Below are positions 33,965-43,410 of a stretch of DNA of 64,000 nucleotides, piece after piece. The position numbers and the translations under genes were made by a program. The notes under the pieces were generated by a model. The model saw only the letters and a program-made list of their open reading frames with translations, was not told the origin of the DNA and did not search any database. The first letter of the stretch is position 1; each line of letters begins with the position of its first letter. Origin of the DNA: an uncultured Anaerofilum sp. (GTDB lineage: Bacteria; Bacillota; Clostridia; Oscillospirales; Ruminococcaceae); contig CALWZC010000011.1 of the NCBI GenBank assembly GCA_944385935.1, forward strand, positions 1-64,000. Direction: 5' to 3'.

Positions 33965-34006
33965 ATTTTAGCATAAAAAATACAAAATATCAATAGCTTA
34001 TTGATA
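33965..34006 (-). promoter_or_regulatory. Hemerythrin promoter with palindromic operator
   Basis: Minus strand TTGATA (33988-33993), 17-base spacer, TAAAAT (33965-33970) with extended TG. The perfect palindrome TATCAATA-GCT-TATTGATA (33988-34006) covers the -35. Confidence 0.6.
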
Positions 34007-34038
34007 CTAAGTGCTATTGTTTTTGTCCGAAAGGATAC

Positions 34039-34067
34039 TTGTTTTTTATATAAAATTGGATTATTAT
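34039..34067 (+). promoter_or_regulatory. Candidate chemoreceptor promoter
   Basis: TTGTTT (34039-34044), 17-base spacer, TATTAT (34062-34067). The match is moderate and no sigma-D motif was seen. Confidence 0.4.
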
Positions 34068-34115
34068 ATTTTTAACAAAAAATAGTTGGATTTTGAAAAA
34101 ATAGGGGTGATTTTG

Positions 34116-36182
34116 ATGAAAAGCGTTCGAGTGAGGATTTTAGCGGGAATTGTGGCAACAACATCGGTAGGTATGTTACTATTGGGAACAATTGCAATTT
34201 TGTTGATGTCTAAAAATTCAAATACAGTCCTGTATAATTCCATGGAAGGAACTGCTACAGTTGCAGCTGGAAGGGTACAAGCAGAGCTAAATGCGCTGAA
34301 GAAAGTGGCGGAAGGATTGGGAGTACAGAATATTATTTGTAGTGAGGATTCTACTCAAACAGAAAAATTGAATCTGGTGAAAAACTGGGTGAATTGTTTT
34401 GGTATGACAGATGGCAATATCATTGGTACAGATGGAATTGCTTGGAGTGGAGGGGGCAACCGTTCACAAGAGGAGTATTTTAAGCAAGCAATGCAGGGAA
34501 ATACATATATCACAGAGCCTTTTGTAAATGAAAAAGATGGAAGTTTGATTATGATTGTGGCAGCTCCCATCTGGAAGTATGGCGCATCAGACGGCGAAGT
34601 GATGGGTGTGATAGAGGCCAAGGCTTCTGCACAGTTATTTTTGGATATTATGTCCTCTTTCCATATAAGTAGCAATAGTGGTGCCTATATGATTGACAAA
34701 AATGGTTTTACCATTGCAGATACCACAGAGGATACTATTCGCAATCAAGAAAACATTGAGCAATCTGCACAGCAGGATAGTTCTCAAAAGGCTCTGGCAG
34801 ATATTCATAGCCAAATGCGCCAGGGAAATAGCGGAGTTGGTATGTATACTCTCAATGGCCAACAAAAGTTTTGTGCCTATGCACCGGTGCCAGATACCAA
34901 TGGATGGAGTATCAATATTACTGCACCAAAAGAAGATTTTACTGGGGCTACCAAAATTGCTATTATTGCATTGGCAGTTTTAGAAGTAGCAATGGTTCTG
35001 ATTGCTGTGGTAATTGCAAGTATTATTTCTAGACGGATTGGAAATCCCATTAAGGCATGTGCACAACGATTGGATTTACTGGGAAAAGGTGACCTAAGTG
35101 CAGAAGTACCACAGGTAAGCGGTACAGACGAAACGGCACTTTTGGCACAATCAACCAGTGATATTGTAACAGAGTTAAGGGGCATTATTGAAAATATTAC
35201 CTATCGACTGCAAGCAATGGCAGAAGGAGATTTTTCTGGAAAAAAAGAAAGTACATTAGAAAAAGTCAACTATACCGGGGACTATGCAGCTATCAATGTT
35301 GCACTTAGCCAAATTCGCAACCAGTTAAATACTACCTTGTCCCAAATTGATGTGGCAGCAGGTCAAGTTTCCAGCGGTTCCGACCAAGTTTCGGGAGGAG
35401 CACAGGCACTGGCACAAGGGGCAACAGAACAGGCTTCTTCTGTGCAAGAGCTGGCAGCCACCATTGCAAGCATTTCGGAAAGCATTCGTCGTACAGCTGA
35501 AAATGCGGAAAATGCCAATGAATACAACACACGTGCAGGCAGTTTGGTAAACCAAAGCAATGACAAAATGAAAGAATTGATTCATGCGATGGAGGATATT
35601 AACCAGACTTCCTCTCAAATTGAAAAAATTATTAAAACCATAGAGGATATTGCATTCCAAACCAATATTTTGGCCTTGAATGCGGCTGTGGAAGCAGCAA
35701 GGGCAGGCACCGCAGGCAAAGGCTTTGCTGTGGTTGCTGATGAAGTTCGCAATTTGGCTACAAAAAGTGCAGAGGCATCCCAAAATACAGCAATATTGAT
35801 TGAGAATTCCATGAAGGCAGTAGAGCAAGGAACCAATATGGTACAGCAAACCGCAGAGATATTGAATCAGACAGTAGAAACTGCAAAACATGCTGTGCAA
35901 GCTACCCAACAAATTGCCACGGAAGCCAAGAACCAAGCAGAGGCTGTTTCTCAGGTAACACAGGGCATTGACCAAATTTCTAGCGTAGTACAGACCAATA
36001 GTGCCACCGCAGAGCAAAGTGCTGCTGCCAGTGAGGAGCTTTCTGGACAAGCAAATATGCTAAAGGCTTTGGTTGGGCAGTTTAGTCTGGAACAAGAAGG
36101 AGAAACCTACTCCTATACAAAGCCAGAAGCAAACATGCCTACAGACAATTTTGATGTAGAAGATGGGTATTCCAAATATTAA
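34116..36182 (+). CDS. Methyl-accepting chemotaxis protein
   Basis: A 688-residue chemoreceptor. Membrane segment 1 is at about residues 8-30, the extracellular sensor (dCache-like, with [13 protein letters not shown] in its second lobe) about 32-280, and segment 2 about 285-310. A HAMP linker starts at [14 protein letters not shown] and a further helical stretch follows. The signalling domain carries the highly conserved hairpin [20 protein letters not shown] near residue 525. It ends DVEDGYSKY with no CheR-binding pentapeptide of the NWETF type. GGGGTG precedes ATG 34116. No che genes are in the window. The divergent hemerythrin gene may share a regulator. Confidence 0.95.
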   Translation: MKSVRVRILAGIVATTSVGMLLLGTIAILLMSKNSNTVLYNSMEGTATVAAGRVQAELNALKKVAEGLGVQNIICSEDSTQTEKLNLVKNWVNCFGMTDGNIIGTDGIAWSGGGNRSQEEYFKQAMQGNTYITEPFVNEKDGSLIMIVAAPIWKYGASDGEVMGVIEAKASAQLFLDIMSSFHISSNSGAYMIDKNGFTIADTTEDTIRNQENIEQSAQQDSSQKALADIHSQMRQGNSGVGMYTLNGQQKFCAYAPVPDTNGWSINITAPKEDFTGATKIAIIALAVLEVAMVLIAVVIASIISRRIGNPIKACAQRLDLLGKGDLSAEVPQVSGTDETALLAQSTSDIVTELRGIIENITYRLQAMAEGDFSGKKESTLEKVNYTGDYAAINVALSQIRNQLNTTLSQIDVAAGQVSSGSDQVSGGAQALAQGATEQASSVQELAATIASISESIRRTAENAENANEYNTRAGSLVNQSNDKMKELIHAMEDINQTSSQIEKIIKTIEDIAFQTNILALNAAVEAARAGTAGKGFAVVADEVRNLATKSAEASQNTAILIENSMKAVEQGTNMVQQTAEILNQTVETAKHAVQATQQIATEAKNQAEAVSQVTQGIDQISSVVQTNSATAEQSAAASEELSGQANMLKALVGQFSLEQEGETYSYTKPEANMPTDNFDVEDGYSKY

Positions 36183-36213
36183 TGTTTTAAACCATTGGGT
36201 ATAGATAAATCTT

Positions 36214-36252
36214 TGAAGAAGGAGTTGAGAAATCAGCTCCTTCTTAATTTTT
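36214..36252 (+). terminator. Terminator of chemoreceptor gene
   Basis: AAGAAGGAG (36216-36224) pairs with CTCCTTCTT (36237-36245), followed by AATTTTTTG. Confidence 0.8.
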
Positions 36253-36299
36253 TGATTACTTTATTATGATACAAAGATAAAGTTTTTGTAAAAAGCTTA

Positions 36300-36357
36300 T
36301 TGACAAAATCGCTTTAGTGTAGTAAAATGCTAAAGCATAGAGGGGTGGTAATCCACC
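36300..36357 (+). promoter_or_regulatory. Promoter/operator of amino acid ABC operon
   Basis: TTGACA (36300-36305), 17-base spacer, TAAAAT (36323-36328). A perfect inverted repeat GCTTTAG-N12-CTAAAGC (36311-36317 / 36330-36336) brackets the -10. Downstream is a GGTGG-TAAT-CCACC hairpin (36344-36357) in the leader. Confidence 0.7.
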
Positions 36358-36397
36358 AAAATTTTTAGGGGAAATAGTTTTTGAGGAGGGAAAGACA

Positions 36398-37198
36398 ATG
36401 AAAAAAGTATTTGCAATGGCTCTGGCTCTGGCAATGGGACTGTTGTTGCTGACAGGATGTGGGAAGGCTGGCAGCAGCGATTGGGCCGACATTGAAAAGG
36501 CAGGAGTTCTGAAAATTGGTATTACTCTATACGAGCCAATGAACTATAAAGACGAAAGCGGCAAACTGGTTGGCTTTGATACAGAATTAGCAGAGGCAGT
36601 TTGTGAAAAGCTGGGTGTTAAACCGGAGTTCGTAGAAATTGATTGGGACCAAAAGGTAGTGGAGTTAAAGAGTAAAAACATTGATTGCATTTGGAATGGA
36701 ATGACAATGACTGAAGAGTTAAAACCAAACATGGATTTTTCAGTTGCATATAGTGGCAATATGCAGGTTTGTGTTATCAATGTGGCAAACAAAGATAAAT
36801 ACACCAGCTTGCAAGATATGGCAGATGCAAAAATTGTGGCAGAGGCTGGCAGTGCTGGTGCTGCCGCTGTAGAGGGTGCAGAGGAGCTGAAAAATGCAAC
36901 CCTTACAACCCTAACCGCCCAAAGAGATACTTTGCTGGAACTGAAATCCGGTACAGCAGATGTTGCTGTGATTGATGGTGTAATGGCAAAGGCTTCTGTG
37001 GGAGAAGGCACCGATTTTGCCGATTTGATGATTGTACCCAATGTGGAATTGACCAAAGAAGAATATGGAATTGGATTCCGTAAGGACAGCGACCTGACAC
37101 AAAAAGTAAATGATGCTTTGCAGCAGCTTACAGAAGAAGGCGTTGTTGAGGAAATTGCGGCAAAATATCCTTCGGTTTTGGTAACACTGGGACAATAA
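36398..37198 (+). CDS. Amino acid ABC transporter substrate-binding lipoprotein
   Basis: A 266-residue extracellular solute-binding protein of family 3. The signal peptide ends in LLLTGC (lipobox, Cys about residue 24), so it is membrane-anchored. The mature part begins ADIEKAGVLKIGITLYEPMN, and includes GFDTELAEAVCEKLGV and DQKVVELKSKNIDCIWNGMT, standard for polar amino acid binders such as cystine, glutamine or histidine types. GGAGG lies 8 bases before the ATG. It is first in an operon with permease and ATPase. The exact ligand cannot be told. Confidence 0.95.
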   Translation: MKKVFAMALALAMGLLLLTGCGKAGSSDWADIEKAGVLKIGITLYEPMNYKDESGKLVGFDTELAEAVCEKLGVKPEFVEIDWDQKVVELKSKNIDCIWNGMTMTEELKPNMDFSVAYSGNMQVCVINVANKDKYTSLQDMADAKIVAEAGSAGAAAVEGAEELKNATLTTLTAQRDTLLELKSGTADVAVIDGVMAKASVGEGTDFADLMIVPNVELTKEEYGIGFRKDSDLTQKVNDALQQLTEEGVVEEIAAKYPSVLVTLGQ

Positions 37199-37243
37199 TT
37201 GCAACAGCAAAAATTCCATTTGTAAATAAGGGAGCGATGACTT

Positions 37244-37900
37244 TTGTTTGACAGCGAGTTTTGGAGCATTAACTGGGCGTTGATGCAGGGCTTTGGCAGC
37301 ACACTATTGCTGTTTAGCGTTACGCTGGTGGCATCGCTCCCTTTGGGTTTGTTGGTGTGCTTTGGCTCCATGAGTAACTTCTCACCCTTGCGCTATGCCA
37401 CAAGGGTGTTTATTTGGGTGATTCGTGGAACCCCGTTAATGCTACAAGTTATGATAGTGTTCTATTTGCCGGGTTTGGCCTTTGGAATGCCTGTGGAAAA
37501 CCGTATGGCTGCGGTATTGGTTGCTTTTATTATCAATTATGCAGCCTATTTTTCCGAAATTTACCGTGGAGGCATTGAAGCTATTCCCAAAGGACAATAT
37601 GAGGCGGGGCAGGTTTTGGGGTTAACTGACAACCAGATTTTTTTTAGAATTGTGCTGATACAAGTGCTAAAACGAATTTTGGCACCTTTGAGCAATGAGG
37701 TTATTACATTGGTAAAAGATACATCCCTAGCACGAGTTATTGCTGTGGGGGAACTGATTCGGGCGGCTCAGGATATTGTAGCACAGCAAGCCCTCATTTG
37801 GCCCCTATTCTATACTGGTATCTTTTACCTTGTATTCAATGGTTTGCTGACCTTAGCATTTGGGGCTTTGGAGAAAAAATTAGACTATTTTAAGGGGTAA
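37244..37900 (+). CDS. Amino acid ABC transporter permease
   Basis: A 218-residue permease of the HisM/GlnP family with five membrane segments. The cytoplasmic EAA loop, EIYRGGIEAIPKGQYEAGQV followed by LGLT, sits near residues 104-128 and contacts the ATPase. The start is TTG 37244, with GGGAG about 10 bases upstream. The 45-base gap after the binding-protein gene shows no terminator. Single permease gene, so the importer probably uses a homodimer. Confidence 0.93.
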   Translation: MFDSEFWSINWALMQGFGSTLLLFSVTLVASLPLGLLVCFGSMSNFSPLRYATRVFIWVIRGTPLMLQVMIVFYLPGLAFGMPVENRMAAVLVAFIINYAAYFSEIYRGGIEAIPKGQYEAGQVLGLTDNQIFFRIVLIQVLKRILAPLSNEVITLVKDTSLARVIAVGELIRAAQDIVAQQALIWPLFYTGIFYLVFNGLLTLAFGALEKKLDYFKG

Positions 37901-37905
37901 GGGCA

Positions 37906-38694
37906 ATGGCACTGTTGGAAGTACAGGCATTGACAAAACAATATGGAAAGCTGGAAGTGCTGCAAGGAATTAACTTCACACTGGAAAAGGGACAGGTGCT
38001 GTCTATCATTGGTTCCTCTGGAAGCGGAAAAACTACCTTGTTGCGCTGCCTAAACTTTTTGGAAACACCAAATAGCGGAAAAATTCTTTTGGAAGGAATG
38101 CCCCTGTTTGATGGTGACTCGGCAGCAAAAACAACTGCCGCAGAAATCCGCCAGAAACGGTTACATTTTGGATTGGTATTTCAGTCTTTTCATCTTTTTC
38201 CCCAATACACTGTGTTGCAAAATGTAACACTGGCTATGGATTTACAGGAAAAAGAGCGAGCAAAACAAGAAAAGCGCAAACCAAACAAACAAAAATTTGC
38301 CCAAAACTTGGAGAAAGCAAAACAGCTTTTGAAAGAGGTAGGGCTGGAACAAAAGGTAAATAGCTACCCTTTCCAACTCTCTGGCGGACAACAACAACGG
38401 GTTGCTATTGCCCGTGCACTGGCACTAGAACCAGACATTTTATGTTTTGATGAGCCTACCAGTGCCTTAGACCCAGAACTGACAGGAGAAGTGCTTCGTG
38501 TTATCCGAGAATTGCGCAACACCCACACTACTATGATTGTAGTAACCCATGAAATGGATTTTGCTTACCATGTATCGGATAAGGTGATTTTCATGTCAGG
38601 CGGAAAAATTGAGGAGGAAGGAACTCCACAAAAGGTATTCGATAATCCTCAAAGCCCCATTACCAAAGCCTTTGTACAAAAAAGCAAGTTATAA
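37906..38694 (+). CDS. Amino acid ABC transporter ATP-binding protein
   Basis: A 262-residue ATPase of the polar amino acid uptake family (GlnQ/HisP). Walker A is GSSGSGKTT (residues 36-44), Q-loop VFQSFHLFPQYTVLQNV, signature LSGGQQQRVAIARAL, Walker B ILCFDEPTSALDPE and H-loop VTHEMDFAY. A Lys/Gln-rich insertion (KERAKQEKRKPNKQKF) near residues 113-128 is longer than in E. coli GlnQ. It starts six bases after the permease stop. Confidence 0.96.
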   Translation: MALLEVQALTKQYGKLEVLQGINFTLEKGQVLSIIGSSGSGKTTLLRCLNFLETPNSGKILLEGMPLFDGDSAAKTTAAEIRQKRLHFGLVFQSFHLFPQYTVLQNVTLAMDLQEKERAKQEKRKPNKQKFAQNLEKAKQLLKEVGLEQKVNSYPFQLSGGQQQRVAIARALALEPDILCFDEPTSALDPELTGEVLRVIRELRNTHTTMIVVTHEMDFAYHVSDKVIFMSGGKIEEEGTPQKVFDNPQSPITKAFVQKSKL

Positions 38695-38745
38695 AGAGAA
38701 CAGCCCCCAAACTGTGCATTGGCACTTTTGGGGGCTGTTCTCTTT
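38693..38745. terminator. Bidirectional terminator
   Basis: AAAGAGAACAGCCCCCAAA pairs over 19 bases with TTTGGGGGCTGTTCTCTTT, with an inner GTGC-ATTG-GCAC loop. Lies between the convergent ABC operon and argS. Confidence 0.9.
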
Positions 38746-38791
38746 ATAGTCAAAAGTTTTGTCCCGCTTTTTCAAAAGCGGGAAAGAAATA

Positions 38792-40546
38792 TTACATAGT
38801 TTCAGGAATGGTAATCTTAAACATATTCAGCACACTGCAAATAATATTCTTTACAGCCAAACACAAGGCCATACGTGCCTGACACAAGTCTGCCTCGGCA
38901 TCCTTTACACGGCAAGCATTGTAGAACTTGTGATACAGAGTAGCCAAATCTACTACATAGCGGGTAATCCGTGCAGGGTCGTAATTCTTTGCAGCAGAAA
39001 TAATTTCTTCTGCAAAATTGCCAATGTGACGAATCAATTCACGCTCGGCAGGCTCGGTCAAAAGCTCGGTATGACAATTCTCTATGCCCTTAAATTCTAC
39101 ACCTTCTTCGGCCATCTTCTTCAAGATAGAACAAATACGAGCATGAGCATACTGCACATAATATACCGGGTTCTCATTGTCCTGACTGAGTGCTAAATCT
39201 AAATCAAATTCCATCTGGCTGCTGGGCTCTCTCATATTAAAGAGAAAACGTGCGGAATCAATGGGCACTTCGTCCAGCAAATCTGTGAGGGTAATCGCCT
39301 TGCCAGTACGCTTGCTCATTCGTACAGGCTCGCCATCCCGTACCAACCGAACCAACTGCATCAGTACAACATCCAGCTTTTCTCCATCCAAACCAATGGC
39401 ATCCAAAGCCCCCTTCATACGGGCAACATGGCCGTGATGGTCTGCACCCCATACATCAATAGCACGGTCAAAGCCACGCACAGCAAACTTGTTGTAGTGG
39501 TAAGCAATATCCGCTGCGAAATAGGTGGGGATTCCGTTGGCACGAACCAGAACCTCATCCTTTTCTTCTTCCTCGCCATCCTCGTTTTTCTTTTTGTTTA
39601 CACCATACTTTGCGCTGTATTGGCTGGAGCGATACCAGATAGCCCCGTCCTTTTCATAGGTGGCACCCATCTCGGTGAGTTTATCTACCACAGCTTTTAC
39701 AGCACCACTGTTGTGCAAGGTCATCTCACTAAACCAAACATCATAGGCAATGCGGTACTTACCTAAATCGTCTTTCAAACCCTGTACATTTTTGGGCAGA
39801 GCAAAGGCAGTAATTGCCTGCTGCAATTCTTCCGCAGAGGCATTTACATACTTGTCACCCACTTCTTCGGCAAATTGTGCTGCACGAACCTTAATGTCTT
39901 CACCTTGGTAGCCGTCCTCAGGGAAAGGTATAGCATCTTCTCCCTTGAAGTGTTGTAAATAGCGAGCAGCCAAACTTTTGCCAAACTTTACAATCTGGTT
40001 GCCTGCATCGTTAATCAAAAATTCCCGTGTAACATCATAGCCTGCCCAGTCCAGAACAGCTGCCAAACAGTCACCCAGTGCACCACCACGAGCATTGCCC
40101 AAGTGCATGGGGCCAGTGGGATTTGCAGAAACAAATTCTACGTTGATTTTTTTACCCTCGCCATAATTGGTGCGGCCATATTGCTCACAAGAAACGGCAG
40201 CCCGAACAACATCCGCAAAATAGCCTTGGGACAAAAAAAGGTTGATAAATCCGGGGCCAGCAATCTCTACTTTTTCAAACAGAGTACCCTCCAAAGAAGG
40301 CAGATTTGCAGCAATGGCATCGGCTACTTTGCGAGGAGCACAACGGAATGCCTTTGCCCCTGCCAAAGCAAGGTTGGAAGCAATGTCGCCATTGCGGTTG
40401 TCGCCGGGAACTTCCACAATAAAATCAGGCAAAGTGGTTTGAGGCAGGTCGCCTTTTTCCATGGCTGCATTGACTGCTTGTTCTAGCAGTTGGCGAGCCT
40501 GTGCCATTGCAGCACTGCGAGGATTTTGGGAAAACAGTTGATTCAT
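38792..40546 (-). CDS. argS: Arginyl-tRNA synthetase
   Basis: A 584-residue class I synthetase. The N-terminal Add1 domain (about 1-120) is followed by the HIGH motif in SANPTGPMHLGNARGG near residues 134-149 (HLGN form), a KMSKS-like MSKRTGKAITLTDL near 400-413, and the C-terminal anticodon-binding helical domain (ALRM-type) near 465-584. Length is close to the usual 550-590. AAAAGGAG precedes the ATG at 40546. It is the last gene of the ddl-murI-DUF1934-argS unit. Confidence 0.97.
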   Translation of the reverse strand: MNQLFSQNPRSAAMAQARQLLEQAVNAAMEKGDLPQTTLPDFIVEVPGDNRNGDIASNLALAGAKAFRCAPRKVADAIAANLPSLEGTLFEKVEIAGPGFINLFLSQGYFADVVRAAVSCEQYGRTNYGEGKKINVEFVSANPTGPMHLGNARGGALGDCLAAVLDWAGYDVTREFLINDAGNQIVKFGKSLAARYLQHFKGEDAIPFPEDGYQGEDIKVRAAQFAEEVGDKYVNASAEELQQAITAFALPKNVQGLKDDLGKYRIAYDVWFSEMTLHNSGAVKAVVDKLTEMGATYEKDGAIWYRSSQYSAKYGVNKKKNEDGEEEEKDEVLVRANGIPTYFAADIAYHYNKFAVRGFDRAIDVWGADHHGHVARMKGALDAIGLDGEKLDVVLMQLVRLVRDGEPVRMSKRTGKAITLTDLLDEVPIDSARFLFNMREPSSQMEFDLDLALSQDNENPVYYVQYAHARICSILKKMAEEGVEFKGIENCHTELLTEPAERELIRHIGNFAEEIISAAKNYDPARITRYVVDLATLYHKFYNACRVKDAEADLCQARMALCLAVKNIICSVLNMFKITIPETM

Positions 40547-40581
40547 ATTTGTATGCTCCTTTTCTTTGGATATCTGGTAAA

Positions 40582-41004
40582 TTATTGACTAACAGTGATG
40601 GTAACCAAATTGCGGCTAATTTCTTGGGTGCCGCTGTCTAGGGTATAGCTAAACTGTGCAGTTCCACCTGTGGGGGTAAGCTCACAAGAAATTTCGTCTG
40701 CTGCAACCCCTAAATTTAGGGAACCCGTTCCAGTTTCATAGTGGCAAACATGCCGTATACCCTTTTCGATAATAAGTTGACTAGCAGCAGGGCCATATCG
40801 CAGCATTGCCACACGACTGCTATCCTGGGCAATCTTCACAGTAGTGGTACATCCTGCATATCCGGTGGTTTCGCTTTCTTCGTAAGTAATAAAAAAATTA
40901 CCATCCTTAAATACAAATCCACCACGGGTTTTTAGTTGGATATGGTCGGAAAAATATTCTTGCTCCATGGTGCCATCAATGCAGATTAAAAAGTCCTTTT
41001 TCAA
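40582..41004 (-). CDS. DUF1934 family beta-barrel protein
   Basis: A 140-residue DUF1934 protein, predicted to be a small lipocalin-like beta barrel. Visible segments are KTRGGFVFKDGNFFITYEES near residues 25-44 and GTAQFSYTLDSGTQEISRN near the end. Start is TTG 41004, with GGAGG 7 bases upstream; the frame reaches far into murI without a start, so the short form is right. DUF1934 genes often lie beside murI and argS in Clostridia, as here. Function unknown; it is cytosolic with no signal. Confidence 0.85.
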   Translation of the reverse strand: MKKDFLICIDGTMEQEYFSDHIQLKTRGGFVFKDGNFFITYEESETTGYAGCTTTVKIAQDSSRVAMLRYGPAASQLIIEKGIRHVCHYETGTGSLNLGVAADEISCELTPTGGTAQFSYTLDSGTQEISRNLVTITVSQ

Positions 41005-41017
41005 AAACAATCCTCCC

Positions 41018-41851
41018 TTATTGTGGGCAGGGGAAGGAAAGCTGGAACTGGTCAATGTCAATTTGGTGTACAGACCCTCCTGCATATTCCCCCAAAAAGC
41101 GATTGGAAATGGTTCGGAAAGAATCCACCGAATCGCTGACAAAGTATTCTGTGTTTCCTGTGTTTTGCCCCAAAAGTCCCTTTTGCTGCAAAATTTCCCG
41201 CAAGCGGTGGGCTGTTTCCCGACCGGGGTCAATGAGGGTAACTTTTGTGCCAACAACATCCCCAATAATATCCGCAATTAGGGGATAATGTGTACAGCCC
41301 AAAATTAAGGTGTCAATATCTTGCCGTGCCATCTCTTGCAAATATTCCTTTGCAATGGCGGTGGTAATGGGGTTGCCTTTGCCCAAATAGCCGTTTTCTA
41401 CCAAGGGAACAAACATGGGACAAGCACGAGCAGAGATAACACAATTTTCTAGTTGTTTCCGCAGTTGCTGGGCATAGCTTTGACTACGAATGGTAGCAGC
41501 AGTGCCAATTACCCCTATGTGCCCGTTTTTTGTGGCGGTTGCGGCTGCCTTTGCAGTGGATTCCACAACCCCCAAAAAAGGGACTGGCAAAGATTGTGCA
41601 AGCTCTTGGGGTAAAATGCTGCTGACTGTGCCACAAGCCGCCATGATACATTTTACATTTTTGGATAAAAGAAATGCAATATCTTGCTTTGCATATTCCA
41701 AAATAATTTTGGGGCTTCTTCCTCCATAAGGAACCCTTCCGGTATCCCCAAAGTATACAATATCCTCTTGTGGTAAAACTTTTTTCAATTCCCGAACAGC
41801 AGTTAGACCACCAAGACCAGAATCAAATACACCAATAGGACGATTATCCAT
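41018..41851 (-). CDS. murI: Glutamate racemase
   Basis: A 277-residue MurI, which makes D-glutamate for peptidoglycan. GVFDSGLGGLTAVREL is at residues 7-22 with the conserved Asp10/Ser11. The two catalytic cysteines are Cys73 in MAACGTVSS and Cys186 in LGCTHYPL. In the first motif the usual Asn after Cys (CNTAS) is Gly here. ATG 41851 overlaps the end of ddl by 8 bases, so it is translationally coupled. Cytosolic. The neighbour ddl makes the other D-amino acid building block, D-Ala-D-Ala. Confidence 0.95.
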   Translation of the reverse strand: MDNRPIGVFDSGLGGLTAVRELKKVLPQEDIVYFGDTGRVPYGGRSPKIILEYAKQDIAFLLSKNVKCIMAACGTVSSILPQELAQSLPVPFLGVVESTAKAAATATKNGHIGVIGTAATIRSQSYAQQLRKQLENCVISARACPMFVPLVENGYLGKGNPITTAIAKEYLQEMARQDIDTLILGCTHYPLIADIIGDVVGTKVTLIDPGRETAHRLREILQQKGLLGQNTGNTEYFVSDSVDSFRTISNRFLGEYAGGSVHQIDIDQFQLSFPCPQ

Positions 41852-42920
41852 TCTGTTTCCCCGCCCTTTCCAGTGCCAGCTGGATAAGCTGTTCCAAAAG
41901 TTCAGGGAGGGGTGTGCCATAGTGTGCCATTAACTGGGGATACATGCTAATAGCAGTAAAGCCAGGGAGGGTGTTCAGCTCATTCACTAAGATAGCACCA
42001 GTGCCTTTTTCTACAAAGAAATCTGCACGGGTAAGACCCTCGCAGCCCAAAGCCTTGTATGCTTTTACTGCCTGCTGTTGTACCTGCTCTAGCTGTTCTT
42101 GAGAAAGGTTAGCGGGAATTTGGGTGCGAGATGTGCCGCTGATGTATTTGTCATCATAGGTGTAAAAATCTTGACTTGCCAAAATTTCTCCCGGAAGGGT
42201 AGCAGTGGGGCAGTGGTTGCCAATGACGGCGCATTCTACCTCTTGGCCCTCTACAAACCGTTCAAAAACAATTTTCTTATCCTCAGCATAGGCAATTTCA
42301 ATAGCTTTTTTCAGTTCTTGTGGATTGTTTGCCTTGCTAATGCCCACACTGCTGCCAGCATTGGCAGGCTTTACAAAAATAGGCCAGCCTAGTTTTTTCT
42401 CCAAACGGCTGCACAAGATATCAAAGTTATTTAGGACATCAATTCCCCATGCCCAGTCCCATTCACAACGAGCAATGCCAGCAGCATCCAACAAGGTGTT
42501 TGCCACAGCTTTATCCATACACACTGCACTTGCCAAAACCCCACATCCCACATAGGGAATACCAGACAGCTCTAGCAGCCCTTGTACAGTGCCATCTTCG
42601 CCATTTTTGCCGTGAAGGATAGGCAACACTACATCCACATGCAAAACAACGGGAGTTTTCTCCAAAAGAATCAGGCCGTGGTGGGTGGAGTCGGGGCTGA
42701 GGACACAGGGGGTTACATCCCCTTGTTGCCAACTGCCGTCCTTAATAGCAGAGGGCTGGCCTCGGAACAGCAACCATTGCCCTTGTTTTGTAATTCCAAC
42801 ATAATAAACATCATAGTGGGAGGAATCCAGATGTTCCGCCCAGCAACTGGCAGAAAGGCAGCTGATTTCGTGCTCGCTGGAAGCACCGCCAAACAAAAGC
42901 ACAGCAGTTTGCTTTGACAT
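41844..42920 (-). CDS. ddl: D-alanine--D-alanine ligase
   Basis: A 358-residue ATP-grasp ligase that joins two D-alanines for peptidoglycan. N terminus VLLFGGASSEHEISCLSA (residues 6-23) carries the conserved EHE; the central ATP-grasp domain has WPIFVKPANAGSSVGISKAN near 165-184; VNELNTLPGFTAISMYPQL near 318-336 holds metal ligands and dipeptide contacts. The Tyr/Phe residue that sets D-Ala versus D-Lac cannot be assigned by eye. GGAG precedes ATG 42920. It leads the ddl-murI-DUF1934-argS operon. Confidence 0.96.
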   Translation of the reverse strand: MSKQTAVLLFGGASSEHEISCLSASCWAEHLDSSHYDVYYVGITKQGQWLLFRGQPSAIKDGSWQQGDVTPCVLSPDSTHHGLILLEKTPVVLHVDVVLPILHGKNGEDGTVQGLLELSGIPYVGCGVLASAVCMDKAVANTLLDAAGIARCEWDWAWGIDVLNNFDILCSRLEKKLGWPIFVKPANAGSSVGISKANNPQELKKAIEIAYAEDKKIVFERFVEGQEVECAVIGNHCPTATLPGEILASQDFYTYDDKYISGTSRTQIPANLSQEQLEQVQQQAVKAYKALGCEGLTRADFFVEKGTGAILVNELNTLPGFTAISMYPQLMAHYGTPLPELLEQLIQLALERAGKQNG

Positions 42921-43017
42921 AAACAATCTCCTTTTTGGCACAATGTGCGCTATAAAATCTGAAAGGCACTTTGCATTGTGAAATGTAAAAAATGCCCCTT
43001 ATTTCATAAGTATGACT

Positions 43018-43046
43018 ATGATACCATATTTTAGTAGTGTTGTCAC
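43018..43046 (-). promoter_or_regulatory. ddl operon promoter
   Basis: Minus strand GTGACA (43041-43046), 17-base spacer, TATCAT (43018-43023). Together with the divergent rpmG promoter it accounts for most of the 42921-43245 gap. Confidence 0.6.
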
Positions 43047-43111
43047 TTGCTACACAGCCAAAAACAAGGCGAACATAGGCAAAAAATCCGTACAAAACGC
43101 AATTTTGGTAC

Positions 43112-43141
43112 TTGACGAAAAGGGATACACTGTGGTAATAT
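43112..43141 (+). promoter_or_regulatory. Promoter of rpmG-secE-nusG operon
   Basis: TTGACG (43112-43117), 18-base spacer, TAATAT (43136-43141) with extended TG. A leader of about 95 bases with a short GCAC/GTGC hairpin follows. Confidence 0.65.
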
Positions 43142-43245
43142 GAAAGCACCTCTTTGTGCAGGGGTATTTTTTGTGTGCAAAATTGCATGCGTCCCTGCCT
43201 GCATGAGGGAGGCTAAACGAACCGTTAAAATGGAGGTGCCGAAGA

Positions 43246-43395
43246 ATGAGAGTGAAAATTACACTGGCCTGCACAGAGTGCAAACAGCGCAATTACAACA
43301 CCATGAAGAACAAGAAGAACAGCCCCGACCGGCTGGAGATGAAGAAGTATTGCCGTTTCTGCAAAAAGCATACTACTCATCGCGAGACAAAGTAA
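43246..43395 (+). CDS. rpmG: 50S ribosomal protein L33
   Basis: A 49-residue L33, beginning [17 protein letters not shown] and ending [11 protein letters not shown]. It has the Zn-ribbon cysteines (CxxC at 9 and 12, CxxC at 36 and 39), so it is the zinc-binding form. GGAGG lies 8-9 bases upstream of the ATG. It is followed 15 bases later by secE, the order usual in Firmicutes. Confidence 0.97.
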   Translation: MRVKITLACTECKQRNYNTMKNKKNSPDRLEMKKYCRFCKKHTTHRETK

Positions 43396-43410
43396 GAAAG
43401 GCGGAGCAAT

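Noticed and set aside
43142..43245. Possible tRNA gene ahead of rpmG-secE-nusG, as in some bacteria
   Set aside because: No cloverleaf, T-loop GGTTCGAATCC-like segment or 3' acceptor arm was found.
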